Origin: Nitrospiraceae bacterium
Lineage (GTDB): Bacteria > Nitrospirota > Thermodesulfovibrionia > Thermodesulfovibrionales > UBA6898
Assembly (NCBI GenBank): GCA_020347665.1
Contig: CP070737.1
Location: 1,828,446-1,875,705 of the forward strand
Reading direction: 5' to 3'
Length of the DNA: 47,260 nucleotides
Each line of letters opens with the position of its first letter. The stretch's first letter is position 1. Shown here piece after piece: positions 1 to 8,430 of the stretch. A program made the translations under genes and the position numbers. The notes below the pieces were generated by a model, which had not been told where the DNA came from, did no database searches, and worked only from the letters and a program-made list of their open reading frames with translations.

Positions 1-73
1 CCAAGCCATAAAGTTAAAGCTGTGGACATATTGGATAAGACTATCAACAAGTCATCTACTGCACACTCCAACC

Positions 74-106
74 AAAAAGGAGCTAACCGTTATCGGCTAA
101 CTCCTT
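74..106 (-). terminator. Intrinsic terminator after tRNA-Ala
   Basis: On the minus strand a 13-bp stem (arms 77-89 and 94-106, with G-U wobbles) with a four-base loop is followed by a run of five U residues (78-74). It lies just downstream of tRNA-Ala, so it most likely ends that transcript. Confidence 0.8.
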
Positions 107-114
107 GATTTTAC

Positions 115-190
115 TGGTGGAGCTGATGGGAGTCGAACCCACGACCCCTTGAATGCCATTCAAGTGCTCTCCCAACTGAGCTACAGCCCC
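115..190 (-). tRNA. tRNA-Ala (anticodon GGC)
   Basis: A full cloverleaf is seen on the minus strand. The 7-bp acceptor stem starts GGGGCTG, the anticodon arm is CTTGA-ATGGCAT-TCAAG with anticodon GGC, the T arm carries GGTTCGACTCC, and the 3' CCA is encoded. It reads GCC alanine codons. A strong terminator follows it at once. Confidence 0.95.
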
Positions 191-416
191 AATGATCTAA
201 ATTCCAATAACCAAATAACACATTCCAAACTAAGACATGTCAAACAATGAAAAGTCTAAATACGGAACAAAGAAATTTCTAATACCAAATTACAGATTTC
301 AGGCAACAAGAAATTCTAATCCCTGAGTCTCAAACCGATAATAAAATAACACATAAGGTTCTCTCACTTCCAATAGGATTAACGGCGCGGACGGCAGACG
401 ATTGAGGAGCTTATCC

Positions 417-764
417 TTACACTTCAAAAGCATCCTGTATATGCTCAATATGCTGCTCACCATGTTCAAAATGAATACTGAGTACATCAAAACGGGCTGG
501 CAACTCCTTTTTGAATCGCTTCATATAGCTCAAAGCGACTTTACGGATTTTTTCTCTTTTTTTGGGGTGAACCGCCTCAAAGGGATAACCAAATGCAATG
601 TCAGATCGTGCCTTCACTTCGACAAAAACAATGGCATCCCTGTCCTTAGCAATGATATCAACTTCTCCGAATACCATCCTGAAATTCTTCTCAACTATCG
701 CATAGCCCTTCTTTTTTAAGAACGAAATCGCGATATCTTCACCCTGTTTCCCTAACCTGTTCAT
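417..764 (-). CDS. yraN: YraN family (UPF0102) endonuclease-like protein
   Basis: A 115-aa protein of the usual length for the YraN/UPF0102 family. It has a PD-(D/E)XK-like fold: an N-terminal helix with GxxGEDIA, the acidic GEVDIIAKD segment near residues 33-41 and the FVEVKAR strand near residues 47-53, which form the nuclease-like core. The cellular role of the family is not settled. The start codon overlaps the stop of the upstream Toprim gene (ATGA at 761-764), so the two are translationally coupled. A tRNA follows about 225 bp downstream. The family call is solid; a nuclease activity is inferred from the fold. Confidence 0.9.
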   Translation of the reverse strand: MNRLGKQGEDIAISFLKKKGYAIVEKNFRMVFGEVDIIAKDRDAIVFVEVKARSDIAFGYPFEAVHPKKREKIRKVALSYMKRFKKELPARFDVLSIHFEHGEQHIEHIQDAFEV

Positions 765-1204
765 TCCAGGCCTTCTATCTCTGCCGGCCTCATTCCTTCC
801 AGCCTCAAGAGCAGTTTTGGAATACCCTCGATGTCATTTACATCTTTCTGACAGAGCATCTTGAGGAGTTCCCTGATAGTGGCATATGTTTCCCAATGTC
901 CTTTGAGATTGCTGGCTAACGATTTCTGAAGGGATTCCCCCTGCGTATCCCAGTCCATGAGAAGAATAATATTCGTAAAGTTATCCGCAATATCCTCACA
1001 AAACTCATACAGACTTTTTCCCCTATGGAACGTTATTATCTCACCTGCAATCCCAAGGCTTCTCAGAGCACGGGCATCTTTCTTCCCCTCAACAATTACC
1101 GGGAATTTCTTATTCCCCTCAATGAGGATTCCCAGTATTTCACGTATCCGGTCGGCACGCTCAAGGTCAGTGACGGACGGCATTTTTTTGTTGGTATTTA
1201 TCAT
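761..1204 (-). CDS. Small Toprim-domain protein
   Basis: A 147-aa soluble protein containing a compact Toprim fold. The first acidic strand is FPVIVEGKKDARALRSLG (conserved Glu in VEG, near residue 39). A second strand, NIILLMDWDTQG, carries the DxD metal-binding pair. Toprim domains bind Mg2+ and occur in primases, topoisomerases, RNase M5 and RecR. The small size and EGKxD motif resemble RNase M5-like or archaeal UPF0292-type stand-alone Toprim proteins, so a nucleic-acid enzyme is inferred but the substrate is unknown. It is first in a two-gene operon with yraN. There is no clear Shine-Dalgarno sequence, and the likely promoter lies only about 8 bases upstream of the start codon. Confidence 0.75.
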   Translation of the reverse strand: MINTNKKMPSVTDLERADRIREILGILIEGNKKFPVIVEGKKDARALRSLGIAGEIITFHRGKSLYEFCEDIADNFTNIILLMDWDTQGESLQKSLASNLKGHWETYATIRELLKMLCQKDVNDIEGIPKLLLRLEGMRPAEIEGLE

Positions 1205-1212
1205 AGTTTAAT

Positions 1213-1241
1213 ATCGTACCGAATAATGCTATTAATAGCAA
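1213..1241 (-). promoter_or_regulatory. Possible promoter of the Toprim-yraN operon
   Basis: On the minus strand TTGCTA (1241-1236), a 17-bp spacer and TACGAT (1218-1213) precede the ATG at 1204. Transcription would start within two or three bases of the start codon. The match is moderate, so this is tentative. Confidence 0.3.
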
Positions 1242-1290
1242 ATAAACATAAATCTTTTGATAACAATATGTTACCTAGCTATGACAATTA

Positions 1291-1319
1291 TTGACATTAC
1301 GTATATTTTCATATATTTT
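1291..1319 (+). promoter_or_regulatory. Promoter of the pil operon
   Basis: A consensus -35 TTGACA (1291-1296), a 17-bp spacer and TATTTT (1314-1319) lie directly before pilB. The expected transcription start, six to seven bases after the -10 box, falls on the ATG at 1326, so the pilB mRNA would be leaderless. The same TTGACA-17-TATTTT layout precedes the small gene at 45803. Confidence 0.6.
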
Positions 1320-1325
1320 AGACGT

Positions 1326-3149
1326 ATGGCGGCAAAACTTGGGCGACTTTTAACAGCCTCGAGCATAATATCTGAAGACCAGTTGAAACAGGCCCTGAAC
1401 GCTCAGAAGAAGGATGGCGGCAGACTGGGCACGAATCTGGTCAAGCTGGGCTTTATCACCGAAGATAAACTTGTTGCATTTCTGAGCAAACAATATGGCG
1501 TTCCTGCTATCAATCTTTCTGAATATAAGATCGATTCTACCGTACTAAAGCTAGTACCTGCAGATATGGCTAAGAAATACCTGATTATGCCGGTGGCAAG
1601 GGTCGGGGCTACGCTGACTATTGCGATGAGCGACCCTTCAAATGTTTTTGCGATAGACGATGTGAAATTTATGACTGGTTATAATGTTGAGGTAGTCGTA
1701 TCGAGCGAGACGGCAATTATCAAAACCATATCAGGACACTATCTTGGTGCAGGTGACAGTTTGCTCGCTCCTACAGGATCGAAAAAGCAGCAGTCGGCAA
1801 CTATTGAGGCTAAAGATTACACTTTGTCGGACGATGAAATGGGATCCTCAGGCATAATGGATGATGCATTTGATGATGGCCCGCAGGTTAATGTCGATGA
1901 CTTTGACCAGATAGTCGGTAGCGCCCTGGACGGCGTAGATGTTCTTGAAGAAAAAGAAGATACAGAAGTCGTAAAAGAAGTCGAAGCACCGATCGTTAAG
2001 CTTGTCAATGGCATTTTTGTAAATGCGATAAAAACAGGAGCCAGCGATATCCATTTAGAGCCGTATGAATCGTCTCTTCGAGTACGGTACAGAGTTGATG
2101 GTGTCATGTATACGGTTATGAACTTACCGACCAAAATCAGGGCAGCCCTAACGTCGAGGGTCAAAATCATGTCAAAGCTTGATATTGCCGAAAGAAGACT
2201 CCCGCAGGACGGGCGTATTAAACTGAAGCTGGGGAAAAAACGGGAAATCGACTTTCGTGTTTCAACACTGCCGTGCCTGTTCGGGGAAAAAACGGTCTTG
2301 AGGCTTCTTGATAAATCCAACCTCGAGGTCGATCTGACAAAACTTGGTTTTGAAGAGGCAGCTCTCGAGGACTTTATGGAGGCCCTCACGAAACCATATG
2401 GCATGCTGCTCGTAACCGGTCCCACAGGAAGCGGAAAAACCACGACACTGTATTCCGCCTTAAATTATCTTAATAAACCTGATACGAATATCATGACCGC
2501 GGAAGATCCGGTTGAATATAATTTCATGGGAATCAATCAGGTTCAGGTAAAAGAAGAGATCGGGCTTACTTTTGCTTCGTCCCTTCGATCGTTCCTCAGA
2601 CAGGATCCGGATATTATCATGGTCGGGGAAATTCGTGACTTTGAGACCGCAGAAATCGGTGTAAAAGCTGCGCTTACCGGCCACCTCGTTTTGAGCACGC
2701 TCCATACAAATGATGCCCCGAGCACCATCAGCCGATTGCTCAATATGGGTATTGAACCGTTTCTGGTATCATCTTCGGTTATCCTGATTCTCGCCCAAAG
2801 GCTTTCAAGGAGAATATGTTCTCAGTGTAAAATCGAGGAAAAGGTCCCAAACGCTGCATTGCTTAAGATCGGGTTTACCGAAGAAGAGGCCAAAACAGTA
2901 AAGTGCTTTAAAGGAAAAGGCTGCCCGGCATGCAATGGATCCGGCTATAAAGGAAGGATCGCACTCTATGAGGTTATGCTCATAAGGGACGAACTGAAAG
3001 AGCTTATACTGGAAGGTGCTTCGTCTGCTGAACTGAAGAAAACAGCCGTTCGACTGGGAATGAAAACATTACGGATGAGCGGCTTGACAAAAGTCGCTGA
3101 AGGCGTTACGTCAATGGAAGAAGTCCTGAGGGTGACCTTTGGTGATTAG
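1326..3149 (+). CDS. pilB: Type IV pilus assembly ATPase PilB
   Basis: A 607-aa cytoplasmic hexameric ATPase that powers pilus extension. Domain order: an N-terminal MshEN/GspE-N region (about residues 1-150, with RLGTNLVKLGFI and IMPVARVGATLTIAMSDP), an acidic linker, then the GspE/PilB ATPase core. The core has Walker A GPTGSGKTT near residue 364, an Asp box, a Walker B region with RQDPDIIMVGEIRD and a His box (TGHLVLSTLHTND). Two CxxC pairs near residues 498-501 and 533-536 form the zinc finger usual in PilB. The start at 1326 (MAAKLGRLL) is chosen because the MshEN homology begins there; the in-frame upstream extension has no domain. No ribosome binding site is visible, in line with a leaderless transcript. 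First gene of pilBTC-SR. Confidence 0.95.
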   Translation: MAAKLGRLLTASSIISEDQLKQALNAQKKDGGRLGTNLVKLGFITEDKLVAFLSKQYGVPAINLSEYKIDSTVLKLVPADMAKKYLIMPVARVGATLTIAMSDPSNVFAIDDVKFMTGYNVEVVVSSETAIIKTISGHYLGAGDSLLAPTGSKKQQSATIEAKDYTLSDDEMGSSGIMDDAFDDGPQVNVDDFDQIVGSALDGVDVLEEKEDTEVVKEVEAPIVKLVNGIFVNAIKTGASDIHLEPYESSLRVRYRVDGVMYTVMNLPTKIRAALTSRVKIMSKLDIAERRLPQDGRIKLKLGKKREIDFRVSTLPCLFGEKTVLRLLDKSNLEVDLTKLGFEEAALEDFMEALTKPYGMLLVTGPTGSGKTTTLYSALNYLNKPDTNIMTAEDPVEYNFMGINQVQVKEEIGLTFASSLRSFLRQDPDIIMVGEIRDFETAEIGVKAALTGHLVLSTLHTNDAPSTISRLLNMGIEPFLVSSSVILILAQRLSRRICSQCKIEEKVPNAALLKIGFTEEEAKTVKCFKGKGCPACNGSGYKGRIALYEVMLIRDELKELILEGASSAELKKTAVRLGMKTLRMSGLTKVAEGVTSMEEVLRVTFGD

Positions 3150-3160
3150 AGGAGGAATTG

Positions 3161-4252
3161 ATGGCAAGTATTTATGATCTGTTAAAAGTTATGATCGAAA
3201 AAGGAGCTTCAGATCTTCATATTACAACAGGCAGCCCGCCAAGGCTGAGAGTTGATGGAAAGTTGATTCCCCTCGATCATGAGTCACTTGCACCAACAGA
3301 AACGAAAGCACTCTGTTACAGCATCTTGACGGATGCCCAGAAGCATCGTTTTGAAGAACAGAGTGAGCTTGACCTCTCTTTTGGCGTTAAAGGCCTTAGT
3401 AGATTCAGAGGGAATATTTTTATGCAGCGCGGTGCTGTTGCAGGGGCGTTCAGGACAATTCCATTCGAAATAAAAACATTCCAGGAACTTGGCCTGCCTG
3501 AAATCATAAATGAACTGGTCAAAAAACCTCGAGGGCTTATCCTGGTAACCGGCCCTACAGGAAGCGGAAAATCCACAACTCTTGCAGCAATGATTGACAG
3601 GATTAATGCTGAACGCCAGGACCATATTATAACGGTAGAAGACCCTATTGAATATCTTCACGGGCATAAAAAGTCGCTCATTAACCAGCGTGAAGTCAAT
3701 GCTGATACTGTCTCGTTTAAATCTGCTCTCAGATATATACTTCGACAGGATCCCGATGTCGCGCTGATCGGTGAAATGAGAGACCTCGAAACAATCGAAG
3801 CGGCACTGACTGTTTCAGAAACAGGTCATTTGACCCTTGCAACGCTCCATACAAATTCCGCTGTTCAGTCTATCAACCGTATTATTGATGTCTTTCCACC
3901 TCATCAGCAGGAGCAGATCAGAACACAACTATCTTTTGTCCTTGAAGGCATCCTTTCACAGCAGCTTATCCCCAAGAAATCGGGAAAAGGACGGGTGCTC
4001 GCCATTGAATTGATGGTGCCGACGCCCGCAATTAGAAACCTTATCCGGGAAGACAAAATTCACCAGATTTATTCAATGATGCAGACAGGGCAGTCACGCT
4101 ATGGCATGCAGACGATGAATCAGACATTATTTGCCTTATATACGAAGGGACTTATTTCTTATGAGGATGCTGTTGGCAGGTCGCCGGTATCTGAGGAAAT
4201 AATCACAATGCTCCAGAGAGCAGCAACTGCAAACTCTGGGCGCAGGAGGTGA
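3161..4252 (+). CDS. pilT: Pilus retraction ATPase PilT
   Basis: A 363-aa hexameric ATPase driving pilus disassembly and twitching. It shows the PilT N-terminal PAS-like domain (GASDLHIT, PRLRVDGKL), Walker A GPTGSGKST near residue 131, an Asp box (VEDPIE), the Walker B region (RQDPDVALIGEMRD) and a His box (TGHLTLATLHTN). The C-terminal AIRNLIRE signature near residue 290 separates PilT from PilB. The ATG at 3161 is chosen over an in-frame TTG three bases earlier because a perfect GGAGG (3151-3155) lies five bases upstream. It follows pilB by 11 bp and precedes pilC by 7 bp, so the three motor genes form one operon. Confidence 0.96.
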   Translation: MASIYDLLKVMIEKGASDLHITTGSPPRLRVDGKLIPLDHESLAPTETKALCYSILTDAQKHRFEEQSELDLSFGVKGLSRFRGNIFMQRGAVAGAFRTIPFEIKTFQELGLPEIINELVKKPRGLILVTGPTGSGKSTTLAAMIDRINAERQDHIITVEDPIEYLHGHKKSLINQREVNADTVSFKSALRYILRQDPDVALIGEMRDLETIEAALTVSETGHLTLATLHTNSAVQSINRIIDVFPPHQQEQIRTQLSFVLEGILSQQLIPKKSGKGRVLAIELMVPTPAIRNLIREDKIHQIYSMMQTGQSRYGMQTMNQTLFALYTKGLISYEDAVGRSPVSEEIITMLQRAATANSGRRR

Positions 4253-4259
4253 TGGTACA

Positions 4260-5474
4260 ATGGCAGAAGTTTTTCAGTGGTCAGGCAGAACCAGCAAAGG
4301 AACAATTGAATCGGGAGAAATTTCTGCTGATTCCAAGGACGACGTTGCATCTCAACTGAGAAAACGCAATATTGTTCCGACAGCAATTAACCCGAAAGCG
4401 AAAAAATCTGCTTTTTTTAGCATGTCACTCGGCGGGAGGGTGAAAGACAAGGACATTGTGGTTTTCACACGGCAGTTTGCCACCATGATAGATGCCGGAC
4501 TTCCTCTTGTCCAGGCACTGGACATACTCTCGACACAGGTTGAAAATAAGTTGCTTGCTAGCACACTAGCGACAATCAAGGGCGACGTGGAAGGAGGATC
4601 AACCTATGCGGATGCCCTCAGAAAACACCCGCGGGTATTTAATGAACTCTATGTGAATATGGTAGCTGCCGGGGAATCTGGTGGCATACTCGATACCATT
4701 TTAAACAGACTGGCCACGTATATTGAAAAAGCAATGAAGCTGAAAAAGAAGGTGAAAGGAGCGATGATATATCCATTGGTGGTGTCAACGATTGCAGTGC
4801 TCGTTATCGCGATTATTATGGTTTTCGTTGTGCCTACATTTTCAAAAATGTTCGCTACGCTTGGAGGAGAACTCCCCGTGCCGACGAAACTGATCATGGG
4901 TATGAGCAATTTTCTTGCCGGATGGGGAGGCTTCATCCTGCTCATGTTATCCATTGGCTTTATTATACTGTACACTCAGATTAGACGTACAGAGAAAGGA
5001 AAGGCAGTAACAGATAAAATATCCTTGCGACTTCCCATCTTTGGCATCCTTATCAGAAAGGTTGCCGTTGCGAAATTCACCAGAACCTTGGGAACGTTGA
5101 TAAGTAGTGGTGTGCCGATCCTGGACGGACTCTCAATAACGGCAAAAACCGCCGGGAACAAAGTCATTGAATATGCGGTCATGGATGTTCGATCGGCGGT
5201 GTCTGAAGGGAAAACTCTGGCTGAGCCATTAACAAAGTCAAAGGTATTTCCGCCAATGGTGAACCACATGATCGCTGTTGGAGAATCTACCGGTGCCCTC
5301 GATGCAATGTTAAGCAAGATAGCTGATTTTTACGATGATGAAGTGGATAATGCAGTTGCCAACCTTACCGCAATGATGGAGCCGATGCTTATGGTGTTCC
5401 TGGGCGGAACTGTCGGATTCATTGTTGTTGCAATGTATCTCCCAATATTTAAACTCATTACGCTTATTAAATAA
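4260..5474 (+). CDS. pilC: Type IV pilus inner-membrane platform protein PilC
   Basis: A 404-aa polytopic inner-membrane protein of the PilC/GspF family, the platform on which PilB and PilT act. Two repeated T2SSF cytoplasmic helical domains are visible. The first starts with FTRQFATMIDAGLPLVQAL near residue 70 and the second with FTRTLGTLISSGVPILDGL near residue 275. Each is followed by a GESGG/GESTG motif and hydrophobic segments (about residues 170-195, 220-240 and 375-400). The length matches the family. GGAGG lies a few bases upstream. The downstream sensor gene starts 4 bp after the stop. Confidence 0.96.
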   Translation: MAEVFQWSGRTSKGTIESGEISADSKDDVASQLRKRNIVPTAINPKAKKSAFFSMSLGGRVKDKDIVVFTRQFATMIDAGLPLVQALDILSTQVENKLLASTLATIKGDVEGGSTYADALRKHPRVFNELYVNMVAAGESGGILDTILNRLATYIEKAMKLKKKVKGAMIYPLVVSTIAVLVIAIIMVFVVPTFSKMFATLGGELPVPTKLIMGMSNFLAGWGGFILLMLSIGFIILYTQIRRTEKGKAVTDKISLRLPIFGILIRKVAVAKFTRTLGTLISSGVPILDGLSITAKTAGNKVIEYAVMDVRSAVSEGKTLAEPLTKSKVFPPMVNHMIAVGESTGALDAMLSKIADFYDDEVDNAVANLTAMMEPMLMVFLGGTVGFIVVAMYLPIFKLITLIK

Positions 5475-5478
5475 ATGA

Positions 5479-7074
5479 ATGCCGGAAAGCACGTTAATCC
5501 CACGAGTTAAAGCATTAATAGGCTTCAGAGCTGTATTTATAACCTTTCTTCTGGGCTCAATTTTTCTATTTAAGATCGACTTTCTGAACCTTCTCTATCC
5601 AAAAGCAATTATCTATTTTATTGCCGCCATGTATGCTCTAACAATCATATATGCAATGCTGTTACCGAAAATAAAGAATCTTTTCTTATTCGTCTACGTT
5701 CAGCTTATCATCGATGTCATATCTGAAATATCGCTTATCTATATTACCGGCGGAATAGAGAGCTGGTTTTCATTTACCTTATTGCTGACGGTCCTTTCAT
5801 CCAGCATTGTCCTGAATAAAAAAGCCGGCTATGTGATTGCAAGCATTAGCAGCATATTCTATGGCGTTCTTATTGATCTTCAATTTTATCAACTGATCCC
5901 GATCAGTTATGCAACCTCTATACGGGAACAGGAATTCTTATATAATATCTTTATTCACATTCTTTCCTTCTATATAACCGCATACCTCAGCGGCTATTTA
6001 TCTCATAGCCTTGAAAAAACAGTACTCAAACTTGAGGAGCAGAATTTATATGTGAAAGACCTGGAGCTTTTTAATACAACCGTAATTGAGAGTCTTCCGG
6101 GAGGCTTGTTTGTAACAGATATAAACAATAATGTTACGACATTTAATAAAGCAGCTGAAAAAATAGTCGGAATCAAGAAGAATAATGTATTGGGCGAAAA
6201 GATCGAGTCTGTTCTGCCTTTTCTGAAATATCCTTTACAGTCGGGACGTTTTGAAGCAACTCTTTTGACCAGGCAAAACGAGGAGAAGATTATAGGGATG
6301 ACTATTTCGATCTTTGAAGATATGCGAGGGCATGAAACCGGTTATATCGGCGTGTTTCAGGATCTGACGCAATTCAAAAAGCTGGAACTTCAAATGAAGC
6401 AAAAAGAGCAGTGGGCAACAATTGGAGAACTATCAGCCAATATCGCGCATGAGATCAGAAATCCGCTCGCCTCGTTAAAAGGATCTATCGAAATACTCAG
6501 GGAAAATAGGTCCCCCGACACGCAACGAGATAAACTCATGAGCATTGCGCTGAATGAGATGGACCGGCTGAACCGTATCATTACCGATTTTCTGACATAT
6601 TCGAGCCCGAAGCGGTTCGAATTGCGCAGGACTGACCTTCATGCATTGCTTGAAGAAACCATTGAACTCATCGGCAACATTGAAGATAACAGAGGCAGGA
6701 TTTCGATAAAAAAAGATTTTTCAGGGCGTCTCTATGCAGATGTGGACCCGCAAAAAATTCGGCAGGTATTCTGGAATCTTGGCATGAACGCGCTTGAATC
6801 CATGAAAGAAGGCGGAGAGCTTCTTGTCAGTTCGGCTAATAATGGCAATACTATAAAAATTACATTTACTGATAACGGCCCGGGGATCAGTGCTGACGAT
6901 ATAAATAAGATCTTCTATCCTTTCTATACCACAAAGGAGGAAGGCACCGGTCTCGGCCTTTCCATTGCGTACCGAATTATTGAGGAACACTACGGCAATC
7001 TTTCGGTTAAAAGTATCCCTGAGACTGAAACAAGGTTTGAAATTGATTTGCCAAAGAAAGATGAACAATCTTAA
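5479..7074 (+). CDS. pilS: Membrane sensor histidine kinase, PilS-like
   Basis: A 531-aa sensor kinase. About 190 N-terminal residues form roughly six membrane segments, followed by a PAS domain (about 200-310, GLFVTDINNNVTTFN). The kinase core carries the phosphoacceptor His in IAHEIRNPLASLKGS near residue 324. The HATPase domain has an N box (FWNLGMNALESM), DNGPGIS and GTGLGLS. This six-TM/PAS/HisKA layout is that of PilS, which in Pseudomonas and Myxococcus senses pilin in the membrane and phosphorylates PilR. Placement between pilC and pilR supports the name. The gene overlaps pilR by 14 bp. Confidence 0.92.
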   Translation: MPESTLIPRVKALIGFRAVFITFLLGSIFLFKIDFLNLLYPKAIIYFIAAMYALTIIYAMLLPKIKNLFLFVYVQLIIDVISEISLIYITGGIESWFSFTLLLTVLSSSIVLNKKAGYVIASISSIFYGVLIDLQFYQLIPISYATSIREQEFLYNIFIHILSFYITAYLSGYLSHSLEKTVLKLEEQNLYVKDLELFNTTVIESLPGGLFVTDINNNVTTFNKAAEKIVGIKKNNVLGEKIESVLPFLKYPLQSGRFEATLLTRQNEEKIIGMTISIFEDMRGHETGYIGVFQDLTQFKKLELQMKQKEQWATIGELSANIAHEIRNPLASLKGSIEILRENRSPDTQRDKLMSIALNEMDRLNRIITDFLTYSSPKRFELRRTDLHALLEETIELIGNIEDNRGRISIKKDFSGRLYADVDPQKIRQVFWNLGMNALESMKEGGELLVSSANNGNTIKITFTDNGPGISADDINKIFYPFYTTKEEGTGLGLSIAYRIIEEHYGNLSVKSIPETETRFEIDLPKKDEQS

Positions 7075-8425
7075 AGCAAATATACTCGTTATAGAAGATG
7101 AAAAAAGCATGCGGGAAGTGCTCCGGATTCTTCTTGAAGAAGAAGACTATAGAGTGACATCTGTTACGAATGGGCTTGAAGGCATTGAAGCGCTAAAGAA
7201 AGAGCTTTTTGACCTTATTATTACTGATATCAAAATGCCCAAGGCCGACGGTTTTGAGGTCCTTAGCATGGCTAAAGAGATCAGCCCTGCTTCCCTGGTT
7301 ATCATGATAACCGCATTCGGGACCACAGAAGCAGCGATTGATGCAATGAAGCAGGGTGCTTACGACTATATCAACAAGCCGTTTAAAATCGATGAGATAA
7401 GACTCATCGTCAACAAAGCCCTTGAAAAGAAGAAATTGAGCGAAGAAGTTTCTTTTTTGAGGGAAAAAGTCCTTACCTCCTTCAGATTGGAAAACATCAT
7501 CGGGAAGAGCGCACGAATGCAGGAACTTTTCAGATTAATTCCAAGGGTAGCTCAGAGCAATTCAACGGTCCTGATCACTGGTGAGAGCGGTACGGGCAAA
7601 GAGCTTGTTTCAGCCGCGCTTCATAACTTAAGCCTCAGGAAAGATAGAAATTTTCTGACCATAAACTGCGCAACTTTTCCTGAGGGGCTTCTTGAATCCG
7701 AACTTTTTGGCCACATGAAAGGTGCTTTCACAGGGGCAGTCTATAACAAAGCAGGATTGTGTGAAGCAGCAGATGGCGGCAGTATCTTCCTTGACGAAAT
7801 CGGCGAGATGCCCTTGTCCCTGCAGGCAAAACTGCTGAGGGTGCTCGAGAACGGAACATTCAGAAGGGTTGGCGGCACGTCAGATATTACGGTGGATATA
7901 AGAATAATAGCCGCAACAAACAAGGATATGGCTACAGCAGTCTCAACAGGGACATTCAGGGAAGATCTGTTTTACCGACTGAATGTCGTGCCGATCAATA
8001 TTCCTCCCTTGCGTGACAGGAAAGAGGACATTCCCCTGCTCATCGAGCATTTTCTGAATAAATTTTCAGCTAACAGCAAAGCGTTCTCACACGATGCAAT
8101 GCGAGCCCTTATAAACTATCCGTGGAAGGGTAATGTCAGGGAGCTCGAAAATTTAATAGAACGTATATTATTGTTATCAGATCAGGAAAGTATTTCTTTA
8201 GACGACATTCCTCAGGAGATTCTCACTGCTGATTATCCGGCAACGAATCTCCCTGACATAGGTGATGAGGGTATCAATCTGGAGAAAATTATTGAAGAAA
8301 TCGAAAAAGATTACCTTGTAACTGCCCTTGAAAAGGGTAAAGGCATCAAGACTGAAGCAGCACGGTTGTTAGGCCTCTCATTTCGTTCATTCAGACACAG
8401 GCTTCAGAAATATAATATAAAATAA
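7061..8425 (+). CDS. pilR: Sigma-54-dependent response regulator PilR
   Basis: A 454-aa NtrC-type activator. Domain 1 is a receiver with the E12-D13 acidic pair, phosphoacceptor D56 (ITDIKMP) and the KPF lysine. Domain 2 is a sigma-54 AAA+ module with Walker A GESGTGKE, an intact GAFTGA loop that contacts sigma-54, and Walker B IFLDEIGEM. Domain 3 is a Fis-type helix-turn-helix at the extreme C terminus (EAARLLGLSFRSFRHRL). The start at 7061 is chosen because the receiver begins there; the longer frame only extends back into pilS. It is the cognate regulator of PilS and likely drives a sigma-54 pilin promoter that is not in this window. Confidence 0.94.
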   Translation: MNNLKANILVIEDEKSMREVLRILLEEEDYRVTSVTNGLEGIEALKKELFDLIITDIKMPKADGFEVLSMAKEISPASLVIMITAFGTTEAAIDAMKQGAYDYINKPFKIDEIRLIVNKALEKKKLSEEVSFLREKVLTSFRLENIIGKSARMQELFRLIPRVAQSNSTVLITGESGTGKELVSAALHNLSLRKDRNFLTINCATFPEGLLESELFGHMKGAFTGAVYNKAGLCEAADGGSIFLDEIGEMPLSLQAKLLRVLENGTFRRVGGTSDITVDIRIIAATNKDMATAVSTGTFREDLFYRLNVVPINIPPLRDRKEDIPLLIEHFLNKFSANSKAFSHDAMRALINYPWKGNVRELENLIERILLLSDQESISLDDIPQEILTADYPATNLPDIGDEGINLEKIIEEIEKDYLVTALEKGKGIKTEAARLLGLSFRSFRHRLQKYNIK

Positions 8426-8430
8426 TTCCA

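Noticed and set aside
1817-2443. 208-codon frame antisense to pilB
   Set aside because: Serine/arginine-rich translation typical of an antisense shadow of a real gene with strong codon bias; no start signals.
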